Assembly (NCBI RefSeq): GCF_003583765.1
Contig: NZ_QXQA01000001.1
Coordinates: forward strand, 708,840 to 772,839
Length of the DNA: 64,000 nucleotides
DNA from: Paenibacillus nanensis
GTDB taxonomy: Bacteria > Bacillota > Bacilli > Paenibacillales > Paenibacillaceae
Direction of reading: 5' to 3'
The translations under genes and the position numbers were made by a program. Position 1 is the first letter of the stretch, and each line of letters starts with the position of its first letter. The notes under the pieces were generated by a model that worked only from the letters and a program-made list of their open reading frames with translations, had not been told where the DNA came from and made no database searches. This document shows positions 26,539-36,013 of the stretch, piece by piece.

Positions 26539-27348
26539 ATGGATTTTGGATTGCTGTTGGAGTATGGTTGGGTGCTGATGGTTTTGGTCGCTTTGGAGGG
26601 GCTGCTGGCGGCGGATAATGCGCTTGTGCTGGCGATTATGGTGAAGCATTTGCCGGAGAAGGAACGGAAAAAGGCTTTATTTTACGGCTTGGCCGGCGCG
26701 TTTGTGTTCCGCTTCGCTTCGCTCTTTGTTATTTCGTTCCTGGTCGATGTATGGCAAGTGCAGGCGATCGGCGCGCTTTATTTGCTGTTTATCGCGCTGA
26801 ATCATATTTTCCGTAAAATCGTCGTGAAGAAGGGCGAGGAGTCGGCGGACAAAAAAGCGGGCAAAGAGCCGGCGAAAAGTGGCTTTTGGATGACGGTATT
26901 TAAAGTGGAAGTAGCGGATATCGCTTTCGCGATCGACTCGATTCTGGCAGCTGTCGCTCTTGCGGTCGCGCTGCCTCCGACAACTCTTCCGAATATCGGC
27001 GGCATGGACGGCGGACATTTTATCGTCATCTTCTTAGGCGGATTTATCGGATTGCTGATTATGCGGTTCGCGGCGACGCTGTTCGTGAAGCTGCTGGAGA
27101 GCAGGCCCGGACTTGAGATCGCGGCGTTCTGTATCGTCGGCTGGGTCGGCGTGAAGCTTGCGGTTCATACGCTGGCGCATCCTTCTCTTCATGTCATTCC
27201 GCATGACTTTGCCGAATCGACAGGCTGGAAGCTGACCTTCTATGCGGTGCTCATTCTTATTGCGGCTGTCGGCTGGTTCCTGTCGGGTAACAAGAAAGCG
27301 AGCGGCAGCAAAGACGCAGAAGACAAAAAAGCGGCTGAAGCGGTATAA
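26539..27348 (+). CDS. TerC-family membrane protein (probable Mn2+ exporter)
   Basis: A 269-residue TerC-family protein with about seven to eight membrane segments. The family motifs with buried acidic residues are present: EGLLAADNALVLA near the N-terminus and EVADIAFAIDSILAAVA in the middle. The cytoplasmic loop at about 98-120 and the C-terminus are Lys-rich. TerC proteins in Firmicutes export Mn2+ or metallate exported enzymes. The yybP-ykoY riboswitch upstream supports Mn2+ as signal and substrate. ATG 26539 follows AGGGGG; the TTG before it is less likely. The thymidine kinase gene begins 33 bases downstream, probably cotranscribed. Confidence 0.92.
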   Translation: MDFGLLLEYGWVLMVLVALEGLLAADNALVLAIMVKHLPEKERKKALFYGLAGAFVFRFASLFVISFLVDVWQVQAIGALYLLFIALNHIFRKIVVKKGEESADKKAGKEPAKSGFWMTVFKVEVADIAFAIDSILAAVALAVALPPTTLPNIGGMDGGHFIVIFLGGFIGLLIMRFAATLFVKLLESRPGLEIAAFCIVGWVGVKLAVHTLAHPSLHVIPHDFAESTGWKLTFYAVLILIAAVGWFLSGNKKASGSKDAEDKKAAEAV

Positions 27349-27381
27349 TAAATCCACAGCATGTAGTGGAGGAGATACCAG

Positions 27382-27975
27382 TTGGCACAGCTTTATTACA
27401 AATACGGGACGATGAACAGCGGCAAGTCGTTTGAAATTATTAAAGTCGCGCACAATTACGAGGAGCAGGGCAAGCCGGTGCTCATCTACTCGCCGGCCGT
27501 CAGCGCAAGAGGCAGCGTGGACCGGGTCGGTTCCCGCGTCGGCTTCGAGCGCGAGGCGATTCCGGTCGGCGAGGATACCGACCTGTACGAAAGCGTCAAG
27601 TCGCGCGTTGAGTCATCCGGCCGGATCTATTGCGTCCTTATCGATGAAGCGCAGTTTTTGAAGAAGCACCATATCATTGAGCTCACGCGCGTTGTGGACG
27701 AGCTTAATATACCGGTTATGGCGTTCGGTTTAAAAAACGATTTTCAGAACCATCTGTTCGAAGGCAGCTACAATTTGCTCGTGCAAGCGGATAAGATTGA
27801 GGAAATCAAAACGATCTGCTGGTACTGCGACCGGAAGGCAACGATGGTGATCCGGTTCCGCGACGGCAAACCCGTCAATTCCGGCGAACAGATTCAGATC
27901 GGCGGCAACGAGGACTATAAGCCGGTCTGCCGTAAATGCTATAACAGAGCCTTTTCGGAAACGGAAACGCATTGA
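27382..27975 (+). CDS. tdk: Thymidine kinase
   Basis: A 197-residue type II thymidine kinase that phosphorylates thymidine (and deoxyuridine) with ATP for pyrimidine salvage. The P-loop GTMNSGKS at 9-16, Walker B VLIDEAQF and the structural zinc cysteines ([17 protein letters not shown]) are all present. The start is TTG 27382 behind GGAGGAGATACC. It follows terC closely with no terminator or promoter between, so it may be under the same Mn2+ riboswitch, an unusual combination. Confidence 0.95.
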   Translation: MAQLYYKYGTMNSGKSFEIIKVAHNYEEQGKPVLIYSPAVSARGSVDRVGSRVGFEREAIPVGEDTDLYESVKSRVESSGRIYCVLIDEAQFLKKHHIIELTRVVDELNIPVMAFGLKNDFQNHLFEGSYNLLVQADKIEEIKTICWYCDRKATMVIRFRDGKPVNSGEQIQIGGNEDYKPVCRKCYNRAFSETETH

Positions 27976-28134
27976 TTTATCACAAAAACGAGGCATGTCA
28001 TCTTAAAAATGAAGCCTGTTTTTCACCCTTCTCGCTATTTATACTTGGTAGTACCCTCGCCGATTGTCCGTCCGAATGGAATGCCGGACGCCTTAAGCGA
28101 GTGAATTATCAAGGAGTTGAGGAGGGCTTTTTTA

Positions 28135-31100
28135 ATGGGTAGAAAGGCAAAACGACTACTGTCATCCTTCTTGGCGTTTGCGCTGGTGACCGGACTGTTG
28201 TCGGGCATGACGGCTCCTTTCGCTGAAGCGGCGGCAGGGCTGCCGGCTTATTTGGATCCGGCGAAGACCGTGGAGGAGCGGGCGGCCGACCTGCTGTCCA
28301 GAATGACGGTGGAAGAAAAAGCGGGACAAATGATTCAGGCGGAAAGGGCGAATATTACTCCGCAGGAGGTTAAGCAATATTACATCGGCTCCGTGCTAAG
28401 CGGAGGCGGATCGTTTCCGAACGGCAGACAGTCCGACAGCACGCCCGGGAAGTGGCGCGAGCTGACGGACAGCTACCAAGACGGGGCCTTGTCGACTAGA
28501 CTTGGCATTCCGCTCCTATACGGCGTGGATGCGGTGCACGGGCATAACAACGTAATCGGGGCGACCTTGTTCCCGCATAACATCGGCCTGGGCGCGGCGA
28601 ACAACCCCGAGCTGACGGAAGCGATCGGCTCAGCCGTGGCGAAGGAAATGCGCGCGACGGGCGTGAACTGGGATTTTGCGCCGACGATCGCGGCGCCTCA
28701 AGATATTCGCTGGGGCCGCACCTATGAAGGCTTCAGCTCGGACCCGGCTAGAAGCGGCGCGCTCGGCGCGGCGTTTGTCGAGGGCCTTCAAGGAGAGAAG
28801 GGCGGCGCGTGGCTGACTCCGGAGAATGCGGTCGGCACGGCGAAGCATTTTATCGGGGAAGGCTTTACGGATAACGGAAAAAACCAGGGGGACATTACGC
28901 AATATACCGAGGAGCAAATTATTGCGCATGACCTTCAAATGTACCAAGCGGCAATTGATGCGGGCGTTCAGACGGTAATGGCTTCCTATCACAGCATCGC
29001 CGGTCTGAAGATGCATGCGCATAAACGGTTGTTGACCGATGTGCTGAAGGGAGAGCTAGGCTTTAAGGGTTTTGTGATCTCCGACTATAACGCGGTTCAG
29101 CAAATTACGAGGGATCACGAAGGCAATGCTGTAAGCGGTCTCAAAAATCAGCTTCGCGTCTCCGTTAACGCTGGCGTGGACATGTTCATGCTGACGGGCG
29201 ATTGGAAAAACGCGTTGAATCACCTGATTGCGCTGGTAGGCGAAGGCGCCATTACGGAAGAGCGGTTGGATGATGCGGTCCTGCGTATTTTGAAGGTGAA
29301 AATCGCGGCCGGATTGTTCGAGCAGCCGAAAGCGGATACCGACATCGCCGATTACGTTGGCGCAGATGAGCATCGCGATATTGCGCGGCAAGCTGTTGCG
29401 GAATCGCTGGTGCTGCTCAAGAACGATGAGGTGAACGGAGAGCCGATTCTAGCCCAGCTGCCGGATATGGACCGCATCTTCGTAGCGGGCAGAAGCGCGA
29501 ACGATATCGGCATTCAGTCGGGCGGCTGGTCGATTACATGGCAAGGCGCTTCCGGCAATATTACGGAAGGGACAACGATTCTTGAGGGAATTCGAGAAGC
29601 AGCTGCGGGCTCAAACAAGACGGTGACATACAATAAGCACGGTCGCGGCGCCGCAGGCTATGATGTCGCGATCGCCGTCGTCGGCGAAACGCCTTACGCG
29701 GAGTCGAACGGAGACAAGACGGATTTGAATCTCGAAGAAGTGGACTTGGAGACGATTCGCAACATTCGGGCGGCTGATCCCGATATTCCGATCGTCGTTG
29801 TGCTGGTTAGCGGCCGTCCGATGACGATCGGCGATCAGCTGGACGATTGGCAGGGGCTTGTGGCGGCTTGGCTGCCGGGAACGGAAGGGCGAGGCGTAGC
29901 CGATGTGCTGCTTGGCGGCCGGGATTTTGCGGGTACGAATCCAATCGAATGGCCGTTCTACGTTAATAGTGACTATCCTTTGACGGAGGACAGCGACAAT
30001 CTGCTGTTCGATGTGGGATACGGGCTGACACGCGATGAAGCGACGCCGGAGCTTCCGGATGCGCCGCCGCTGCCGCAGCCGGATGCGGAGGCTATTCCGG
30101 GCAAGATCGAAGCGGAAGCGTTCGCCGCAAAGAGCAGCGGGCTGAATACGGAGACGACCTCCGACGAGGGCGGCGGCATGAATATCGGCTGGACTTCCGC
30201 GGGAGCGTGGCTGGATTATACGGTCAATGTAACCGAGCCTGGCACTTACAAGGCGGCATTCCGTTACGCCGGCAACGGCGGCTCGACCGGCATTCGCGTG
30301 AAGTCGGAGAGCGGCGCTACTTTAGGCACGCTTAACGTAGGCACGACTGGAGGATGGCAAAACTGGGCGACGGCGGAAGTATCTGATATTGTACTGCGGC
30401 AGGAAGGCGTACAAAAGCTGCGCTTAGAATTTATTGCAGGCGACATCAACTTCAACTGGGTGGAATTTACGCGGACTGGCGACGTTCCTTCGGACAATGG
30501 CGGAGGCGGAGGCTCTGATCCGACCGGCGGAGAGGGCACGGGCGCCATTATCGTAGAGGATGCGGTGCAATCCTGGATGACGAACGAACGGGATCCTGCG
30601 GACCGCAAATGGTATTATGCGGACCGTTCTCAGGCTGGAGATAAGAAGCTGGAGCCGGGACCGGCGCTTGATTTGAGATTGCCGGATGGCAGTGGGCTAA
30701 CGGCGATTACCCTTGATCCGGACAAAACGTACCAGTCGATGCTCGGCATCGGGACGTCGATGGAAGAAACGACGGTTCATAATTTAGCGAAGATGTCTGA
30801 CGCCAAGCAGGAGGAGCTGCTCCGTAAGCTGTTTGATCCGGTTGGCGGCATAGGCATCAGCTTTGTTCGTCTGACGATCGGCACATCCGACTTCACGGCC
30901 GAGCCGTTCTATTCCTATAACGATATGCCGCCAGGACAGACGGATGAAGATTTAAGCGAGTTCTCGATTCAAAAGGATTTCGACAACGGCATTATTGATA
31001 CGGTGAAAAAAATACAGGCGATTAATCCGAACGTTAAATTTTTCGCTTCGCCTTGGAGTCCTCCGGGCTGGATGAAGACGACGGACAGCATGGTGAGGGG

Positions 31101-34100
31101 CCAAGTGAAGGAAGAATATCTTCCGCTTGTTGCCAAATATTATGTGAAATTTTTGGAGGCTTACGCGGAGCAGGGCATTTATTTCGAAGCGATGACGCTG
31201 CAGAACGAGCCGCTGCTTGAGATCGACTACCCGTCTACGGCAATGTCATGGCAGCAAACGTCCCGACTGGCGAAGCTGCTCCGGGCGGAGCTGGACGCCA
31301 ATGGCAACGGACTGGTCAAATCCGTGAAGCTGTGGATGTTCGACCATAATCCGGGCGATACAATGGCGTTCCCGGCTATGGTGCTTGGCGATGCGGCGGA
31401 AGGCGCCTACGATGCCGTGGAAGGCACGGCGTTCCACGATTACGGCGGCGAGCTGTCCGAGATGAGCAGGCTGCATGATATGTTCCCGGAGAAGAGCGTT
31501 TATTTGACCGAAAGAGCGGTATGGGGCACGACCGGCGCGGACCGGATCGCCCAATATTTCCGCAACTACGCTCGCAGCTACAATAACTGGGTTACGATGC
31601 TCGACAGCGATATCGCGACCCATCAATGGGTTGGCATTCCGGATCCGACGCCGGTTATCCAGGATTCCGCAAATCCGGATAACTACTGGTTGTTGCCGGA
31701 ATATTATTTGCTGGGTCACTACACGAAGTTTGTGAAGCCGGGGTATGTGCGTATCGACAGCAATTACGGTTCGGCATCGACCGTGACGAACGTGGCGTTT
31801 AAGAGCCCGGACGGCAAAGAGATCGTGACGGTTGTCATTAACCGGACGAACGACCCGCAGCCATTCAAGCTATTGGTCGACGGGCTGCAGATGAATGCGA
31901 CGCTGCCGGCGAAATCGGTCGCGACGTACGTATTTGACCGGACGCAGATTTTAAAGCCGGGAGCAACGCTTGAAGCGGCTGCGTTCGCTTCGGCAAGCGG
32001 AACATACACGAACCCGGGAGACGGCTCGATTAGCGGCTTCCCGGCCGATGGCCATGCATCGTTCCATTACGTGGCGGAGCCAAGCCAAGCCGGTTCGTAC
32101 TATGCGGAGATTGAATATACAGGCGAGCCTGTAAACGGGGAAATTGCGCTGGCATCCGGCGACTCCGAATTGGATGCGATTGCGCTGACGGACGCGTCGA
32201 ATGGACAATCCGCAAAAGTACGCGGCATCGTTAGCCTGCCGGCAGGCAAGCAATTGTTGACGATGAAGGCGAAAGGCAGCGGGTACAGCATCGTCAAAGT
32301 GACGCTTGCTCGAGAAGCGGCAGGACCAGCCGCGGTTCCGGGATTGCTGGCGGCCAGCCAATATGCTGACGCTTACGGCGTTTTGACGGAAGGTTCATCG
32401 GTAGCGAGAGCCGATAACGGCGATTGGGTGGCATACGAGGTGCAGGCTCCGGCAAGCGGCAATTACGGCATTACGTACCAATATGCCGCTCCGCAAGAAG
32501 GGGCGAATATCAGCCTTTCCGTCAATGGCGGAGAACCGGCGGCTGTAGCTCTGCCGGGAACAGGCGGACCTGAGACGGTCGGCAAGGCTGCCGGAAGCGT
32601 TGCGTTGAATCAAGGAACGAATACAATCCGGATAAGCGTAACAGATAGCCTCTATCGACTTCACCATATCGCGATCGGCGAAACGATTGTGGCGGAGCAG
32701 GGCCTGATCGCGGAAGGCGGCGAAAGCGGCGGCGAGATTACCGTACAGCTGTTGAACGGAACGTTTGCGCCTGAGCTGAACGAAGCGAACTGGTCCATCT
32801 CCGGACTTAGCGGAGTGGGCATTGCCGGCGTCGAACGCGTGGGGGATACCACCGCCAAAATTACGCTGACCGGTCCCGCACAGGAGGATTATGACGTGAA
32901 CCGCACCGCCCTTCTGACAGCGGCTTCTGCGGAAGTAAGCGGCGCTGCTGCGGGAATAACGTTGACGAGCGAGGTAACCTTTACGGCGGCAGACGATCAG
33001 GAGGTTGCCGCGTTGTCCGAGCAACAGCTCGGTTATGATGTGGACGGCAAGGAATTGAGCTTGTCGATCAGCGGCGGCAAGCTGCTGGCCGATTCGATTA
33101 GCGAAATTTTTGTATCGGGCACTGCAATTACGCATGGCGGCGTATCGCTGGCTTCGGCAGAAGCAATGCCTGACGGAACGGTTAAGCTGACGCTTGCGTG
33201 GGATGGAACAACCTACTACGACGATCTCCAGCTTAACGTTCATGTGCCGGTAACGGCTTATGGCGATTCTTCCGGCGGAAGCGAGCTCGTTGCCTCAGCG
33301 ACGCTTTCAGGAACGGCAAATGTGAAGGATGCCGTAGACTTGCTGGAGCTGAACGCGCTGGATCAGTTCAATCGTATGAAAGGCTTGACGGTAACGGGAA
33401 CCGGTGCCGAGAGCGGATTTACATCGATTGACTCGGGCGATTATGCCGACTATTTGGTCAATGTGCCGGAAGCCGGCGCTTATATCGCGGAGCTGACCGT
33501 AACGTCCAATACGCAAGCTTATAACGGCATCGTATGGCAGACGGAAGGCAATGCCGTGAAGACGGCTGTAACCGTTCCTAATCTATACAACCAGGTTGTG
33601 CGGATTCGCGCCAAGCTGGACCTTAAAGAAGGCGAACAGCTCATTAGACTTTCGGTCGGGGCCGGCGGCTACGAGCTTCGCGGCATCCGTTTTGAGAAGC
33701 TGAACATCCAAACGATGGATGAGGAGAACGCGTCTATTAAGGTAGAGGCTGAAACATACGCGCAAGCCAGCAGCGGCGCAGTTCAGACGAACAATGCAGG
33801 AACGGCCAACGAATTCCGCAATGTCGGATTTACCGTTGTGGGAGGCTGGCTGGATTATTCGGTTCATATTGCCAAAAGCGGCTATTACAAAGTCGTTTAC
33901 CGCTACGCGACGCCGCAGTCGGGTGTCCGATTGGCAATGGGCGGCGCAGACGGCGAAGCATATGGCGTAACTGCTCTTGGAACAACGGGCGATTGGGGCG
34001 CTTACCAAGAGGCTGTTGGCATCGTTCAACTGGAAGAAGGCGCTCAAACGCTGCGGCTTGCTTTAGTCGGGGATGGCGCCAATCTTGATTGGTTTACGCT

Positions 34101-35619
34101 GGAGGAGACGGAACCGACGACCGTTATTGGAGGTACGGCTTCTCTGCCGAAGGCATCCTTGAAGGCAGGAGCTTACAGTGGTGCGCGTACCGTGACGCTT
34201 TCGACGGCGACGGACGGAGCAGATATTTACTATACGCTGGATGGCAGTCTGCCTAGCGAAGATAACGGCACCAAATACAGCGGACCAATTACGATGAACG
34301 GCTTGACGGTTATTCGGGCTGTAGCCGTGAAGGACGGCATGCTGGACAGCTTTATCGCGCCGTTTACGTATCGCATCACGCCGGGCACAACACCGCCGGA
34401 CGGCGGCTCCTTTACGCCTCCTGCACCGGATAAGCCTGTTGTGGAGGGCTCGAAGATCAAAGCGCTAGCGCCTAAGGTGGACGCGAATACCGGAATCGGT
34501 AAAACGGCAATCGACGAGGACGCGTTAGCGGCCGCGCTAAAGGACGGAACGAGTCAAGCGGTTGAGCGGATTACCGTTAACGTGCCGCAGGCTGCCGGCG
34601 CGAATGGCTATGAAGTTGTTTTCCCGGCAGAAGGCCTTGCGACAAATGAGCTTGAATATATACTTGCGATCGAAACCGCTTCGGGAACGGTTCAGCTTCC
34701 AAGCGATATGCTTGAGCAAATCGGAGACGCAAAGACGGTATCTATCGTAATCCGATTGTCGGACAGTTCTTCGCTTCGTGAAGAACTGCAGGCTGAAATC
34801 GGCGGTCGTCCTGTCGTCGAGCTGCGCCTGCTCATCGATGGCGTTCAGACAGAGTGGAGTAATCCGGGTACAAAGGTCTACGTGGCGGTGCCTTACGAGC
34901 CTAGCGGTGCTGAGAAGGAGCTGAGCGAACTGCTGACGGTATGGTATATCGACGGCAACGGTCAGATCACAGCAGTCCCGAGTGGCCGGTATGACGAGAA
35001 GCTTAAGTCGGTAACGTTTGAGACGGATCATTTCAGCGCCTTTGCTGTTGTCTATGTGGAGAAGAGCTTCGACGATCTGGAGCGTTACGATTGGGCAAAG
35101 CATGAAATCGAGGTTATGGCCGCAAAAGGCATCATTACCGGCGTATCGGATAGCGCATATGCGCCGGAGCGCCAAGTGAAGCGCGCGGACTTCCTGCTGC
35201 TGCTTGCGAGAGCGCTCGGCTGGAAGTCGCAGGCATCGGATGCGCCAAGCTCAGGCAGCTTTACCGATGTGGCGGCGGGCGACTATTATTACGAAGCGGT
35301 CATGGCCGCAAAGTCGCTTGGCATCGTGACGGGCCGGACGGATGGCAGCTTTGATCCGAACGCTTCCATTACGAGACAAGAGATGATGGCGATGACAGCC
35401 AGGGCGCTTGCCGTCTCTGACAAGTCGCTGGAGGATGCGGATCTGGAGCTGCTGCAAGGCTTCTCCGATCTGGAGAAGCTGGCCGATTACGCGAAGGAGA
35501 GCGCTGCTCTGCTGATTGCGAACGGCATTGTTCAAGGCAGCGCAGGCAAGCTGAGCCCGCTTGGCAGCACAACTCGCGCTGAAGCTGCGCTGATTGTGTA
35601 CCGAATCTATAACCTGTAA
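28135..35619 (+). CDS. Giant secreted GH3/CBM6/GH30 glycoside hydrolase with S-layer anchor
   Basis: A 2494-residue protein: signal peptide (1-33, ending at AEAAA), GH3 catalytic unit (about 35-640) with nucleophile D317 in VISDYNAV, and CBM6 (about 653-782). After a Gly/Ser linker comes GH30 (about 860-1271) with acid/base E1025 (LQNEP) and nucleophile E1126 (LTERAVWG). Several carbohydrate-binding and Ig-like modules follow (about 1280-1860), a second CBM6 (about 1867-1992), a chitobiase-type beta-sandwich (about 2006-2083), a 200-residue beta domain and three SLH repeats (about 2312-2494). GH3 plus GH30 suggests attack on beta-glucans or xylan-type polymers; the specificity is inference. 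SLH repeats tether it to the cell wall. ATG 28135 follows GGAGGG. A strong terminator follows, and no neighbouring gene is cotranscribed. Confidence 0.93.
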   Translation: MGRKAKRLLSSFLAFALVTGLLSGMTAPFAEAAAGLPAYLDPAKTVEERAADLLSRMTVEEKAGQMIQAERANITPQEVKQYYIGSVLSGGGSFPNGRQSDSTPGKWRELTDSYQDGALSTRLGIPLLYGVDAVHGHNNVIGATLFPHNIGLGAANNPELTEAIGSAVAKEMRATGVNWDFAPTIAAPQDIRWGRTYEGFSSDPARSGALGAAFVEGLQGEKGGAWLTPENAVGTAKHFIGEGFTDNGKNQGDITQYTEEQIIAHDLQMYQAAIDAGVQTVMASYHSIAGLKMHAHKRLLTDVLKGELGFKGFVISDYNAVQQITRDHEGNAVSGLKNQLRVSVNAGVDMFMLTGDWKNALNHLIALVGEGAITEERLDDAVLRILKVKIAAGLFEQPKADTDIADYVGADEHRDIARQAVAESLVLLKNDEVNGEPILAQLPDMDRIFVAGRSANDIGIQSGGWSITWQGASGNITEGTTILEGIREAAAGSNKTVTYNKHGRGAAGYDVAIAVVGETPYAESNGDKTDLNLEEVDLETIRNIRAADPDIPIVVVLVSGRPMTIGDQLDDWQGLVAAWLPGTEGRGVADVLLGGRDFAGTNPIEWPFYVNSDYPLTEDSDNLLFDVGYGLTRDEATPELPDAPPLPQPDAEAIPGKIEAEAFAAKSSGLNTETTSDEGGGMNIGWTSAGAWLDYTVNVTEPGTYKAAFRYAGNGGSTGIRVKSESGATLGTLNVGTTGGWQNWATAEVSDIVLRQEGVQKLRLEFIAGDINFNWVEFTRTGDVPSDNGGGGGSDPTGGEGTGAIIVEDAVQSWMTNERDPADRKWYYADRSQAGDKKLEPGPALDLRLPDGSGLTAITLDPDKTYQSMLGIGTSMEETTVHNLAKMSDAKQEELLRKLFDPVGGIGISFVRLTIGTSDFTAEPFYSYNDMPPGQTDEDLSEFSIQKDFDNGIIDTVKKIQAINPNVKFFASPWSPPGWMKTTDSMVRGQVKEEYLPLVAKYYVKFLEAYAEQGIYFEAMTLQNEPLLEIDYPSTAMSWQQTSRLAKLLRAELDANGNGLVKSVKLWMFDHNPGDTMAFPAMVLGDAAEGAYDAVEGTAFHDYGGELSEMSRLHDMFPEKSVYLTERAVWGTTGADRIAQYFRNYARSYNNWVTMLDSDIATHQWVGIPDPTPVIQDSANPDNYWLLPEYYLLGHYTKFVKPGYVRIDSNYGSASTVTNVAFKSPDGKEIVTVVINRTNDPQPFKLLVDGLQMNATLPAKSVATYVFDRTQILKPGATLEAAAFASASGTYTNPGDGSISGFPADGHASFHYVAEPSQAGSYYAEIEYTGEPVNGEIALASGDSELDAIALTDASNGQSAKVRGIVSLPAGKQLLTMKAKGSGYSIVKVTLAREAAGPAAVPGLLAASQYADAYGVLTEGSSVARADNGDWVAYEVQAPASGNYGITYQYAAPQEGANISLSVNGGEPAAVALPGTGGPETVGKAAGSVALNQGTNTIRISVTDSLYRLHHIAIGETIVAEQGLIAEGGESGGEITVQLLNGTFAPELNEANWSISGLSGVGIAGVERVGDTTAKITLTGPAQEDYDVNRTALLTAASAEVSGAAAGITLTSEVTFTAADDQEVAALSEQQLGYDVDGKELSLSISGGKLLADSISEIFVSGTAITHGGVSLASAEAMPDGTVKLTLAWDGTTYYDDLQLNVHVPVTAYGDSSGGSELVASATLSGTANVKDAVDLLELNALDQFNRMKGLTVTGTGAESGFTSIDSGDYADYLVNVPEAGAYIAELTVTSNTQAYNGIVWQTEGNAVKTAVTVPNLYNQVVRIRAKLDLKEGEQLIRLSVGAGGYELRGIRFEKLNIQTMDEENASIKVEAETYAQASSGAVQTNNAGTANEFRNVGFTVVGGWLDYSVHIAKSGYYKVVYRYATPQSGVRLAMGGADGEAYGVTALGTTGDWGAYQEAVGIVQLEEGAQTLRLALVGDGANLDWFTLEETEPTTVIGGTASLPKASLKAGAYSGARTVTLSTATDGADIYYTLDGSLPSEDNGTKYSGPITMNGLTVIRAVAVKDGMLDSFIAPFTYRITPGTTPPDGGSFTPPAPDKPVVEGSKIKALAPKVDANTGIGKTAIDEDALAAALKDGTSQAVERITVNVPQAAGANGYEVVFPAEGLATNELEYILAIETASGTVQLPSDMLEQIGDAKTVSIVIRLSDSSSLREELQAEIGGRPVVELRLLIDGVQTEWSNPGTKVYVAVPYEPSGAEKELSELLTVWYIDGNGQITAVPSGRYDEKLKSVTFETDHFSAFAVVYVEKSFDDLERYDWAKHEIEVMAAKGIITGVSDSAYAPERQVKRADFLLLLARALGWKSQASDAPSSGSFTDVAAGDYYYEAVMAAKSLGIVTGRTDGSFDPNASITRQEMMAMTARALAVSDKSLEDADLELLQGFSDLEKLADYAKESAALLIANGIVQGSAGKLSPLGSTTRAEAALIVYRIYNL

Positions 35620-35640
35620 CGTGTAACTAGCAGCAGCAGA

Positions 35641-35677
35641 ACCGCCGCAAAGGGCTTGAAGCCTTTGCGGCGGTTTT
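35641..35677 (+). terminator. Terminator after the giant hydrolase
   Basis: ACCGCCGCAAAGG and CCTTTGCGGCGGT form a perfect 13-bp stem, followed by a T-run. Confidence 0.93.
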
Positions 35678-35698
35678 TTATGTCTGGGGAGCCGACGA

Positions 35699-35890
35699 AT
35701 GCAGTAACGTCGAAAAAAGCGGTTACTGGTGAGAAGGCGGGGGTAGCGGGATGCGATAACGTCGAAAAAAGCGGTTACTGGTGAGAAGGCGGGGGTAGCG
35801 GGATGCGATAACGTCGAAAAAAGCGGTTACTGGCGAGAAGGCGGGGGTAGCGGGATGCAGTAACGACGAAAAACACGGTTACTGATACGT
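35699..35890 (-). repeat. 52-bp-period hairpin repeat array A (four units)
   Basis: Four units start every 52 bases (35699, 35751, 35803, 35855). Read on the minus strand each contains a core beginning CAGTAACCGCTTTTTTCG and ending GTTAT/CTG. Its ends, CAGTAAC and GTTA(C/T)(T/C)G, can pair as a stem. The roughly 24-base linkers are G-rich on the plus strand and nearly identical between units 1 to 3. The last unit carries a variant core (CCGTGTTTTTCG). 52 is not a multiple of three, so this is not a coding repeat. The array occupies the gap between convergent genes. Apart from it, the 380-base gap holds only the terminator and about 100 bases of G-rich unique sequence. Confidence 0.9.
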
Positions 35891-35989
35891 AAGCGGCGGC
35901 TCGGGGATCAGAGGCTGGGAGGGGGGCGGGTAGAACGGATACCGGCAGAAGAAGGGAGGGAATCGCCATGCCATGAACGGAGGCGCAAA

Positions 35990-36013
35990 GAGGGCAGCTC
36001 AGCAGCTGCCCTC
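35990..36013 (-). terminator. Possible terminator overlapping the response-regulator stop
   Basis: GAGGGCAGCT and AGCTGCCCTC form a perfect 10-bp stem around the TGA stop. Only a short T stretch follows on the minus strand, so the terminator call is tentative. Confidence 0.45.

Noticed and set aside
27980..28020. Terminator after tdk
   Set aside because: AGGC...GCCT pairing is short and interrupted by mismatches; not strong enough to call although T residues follow.
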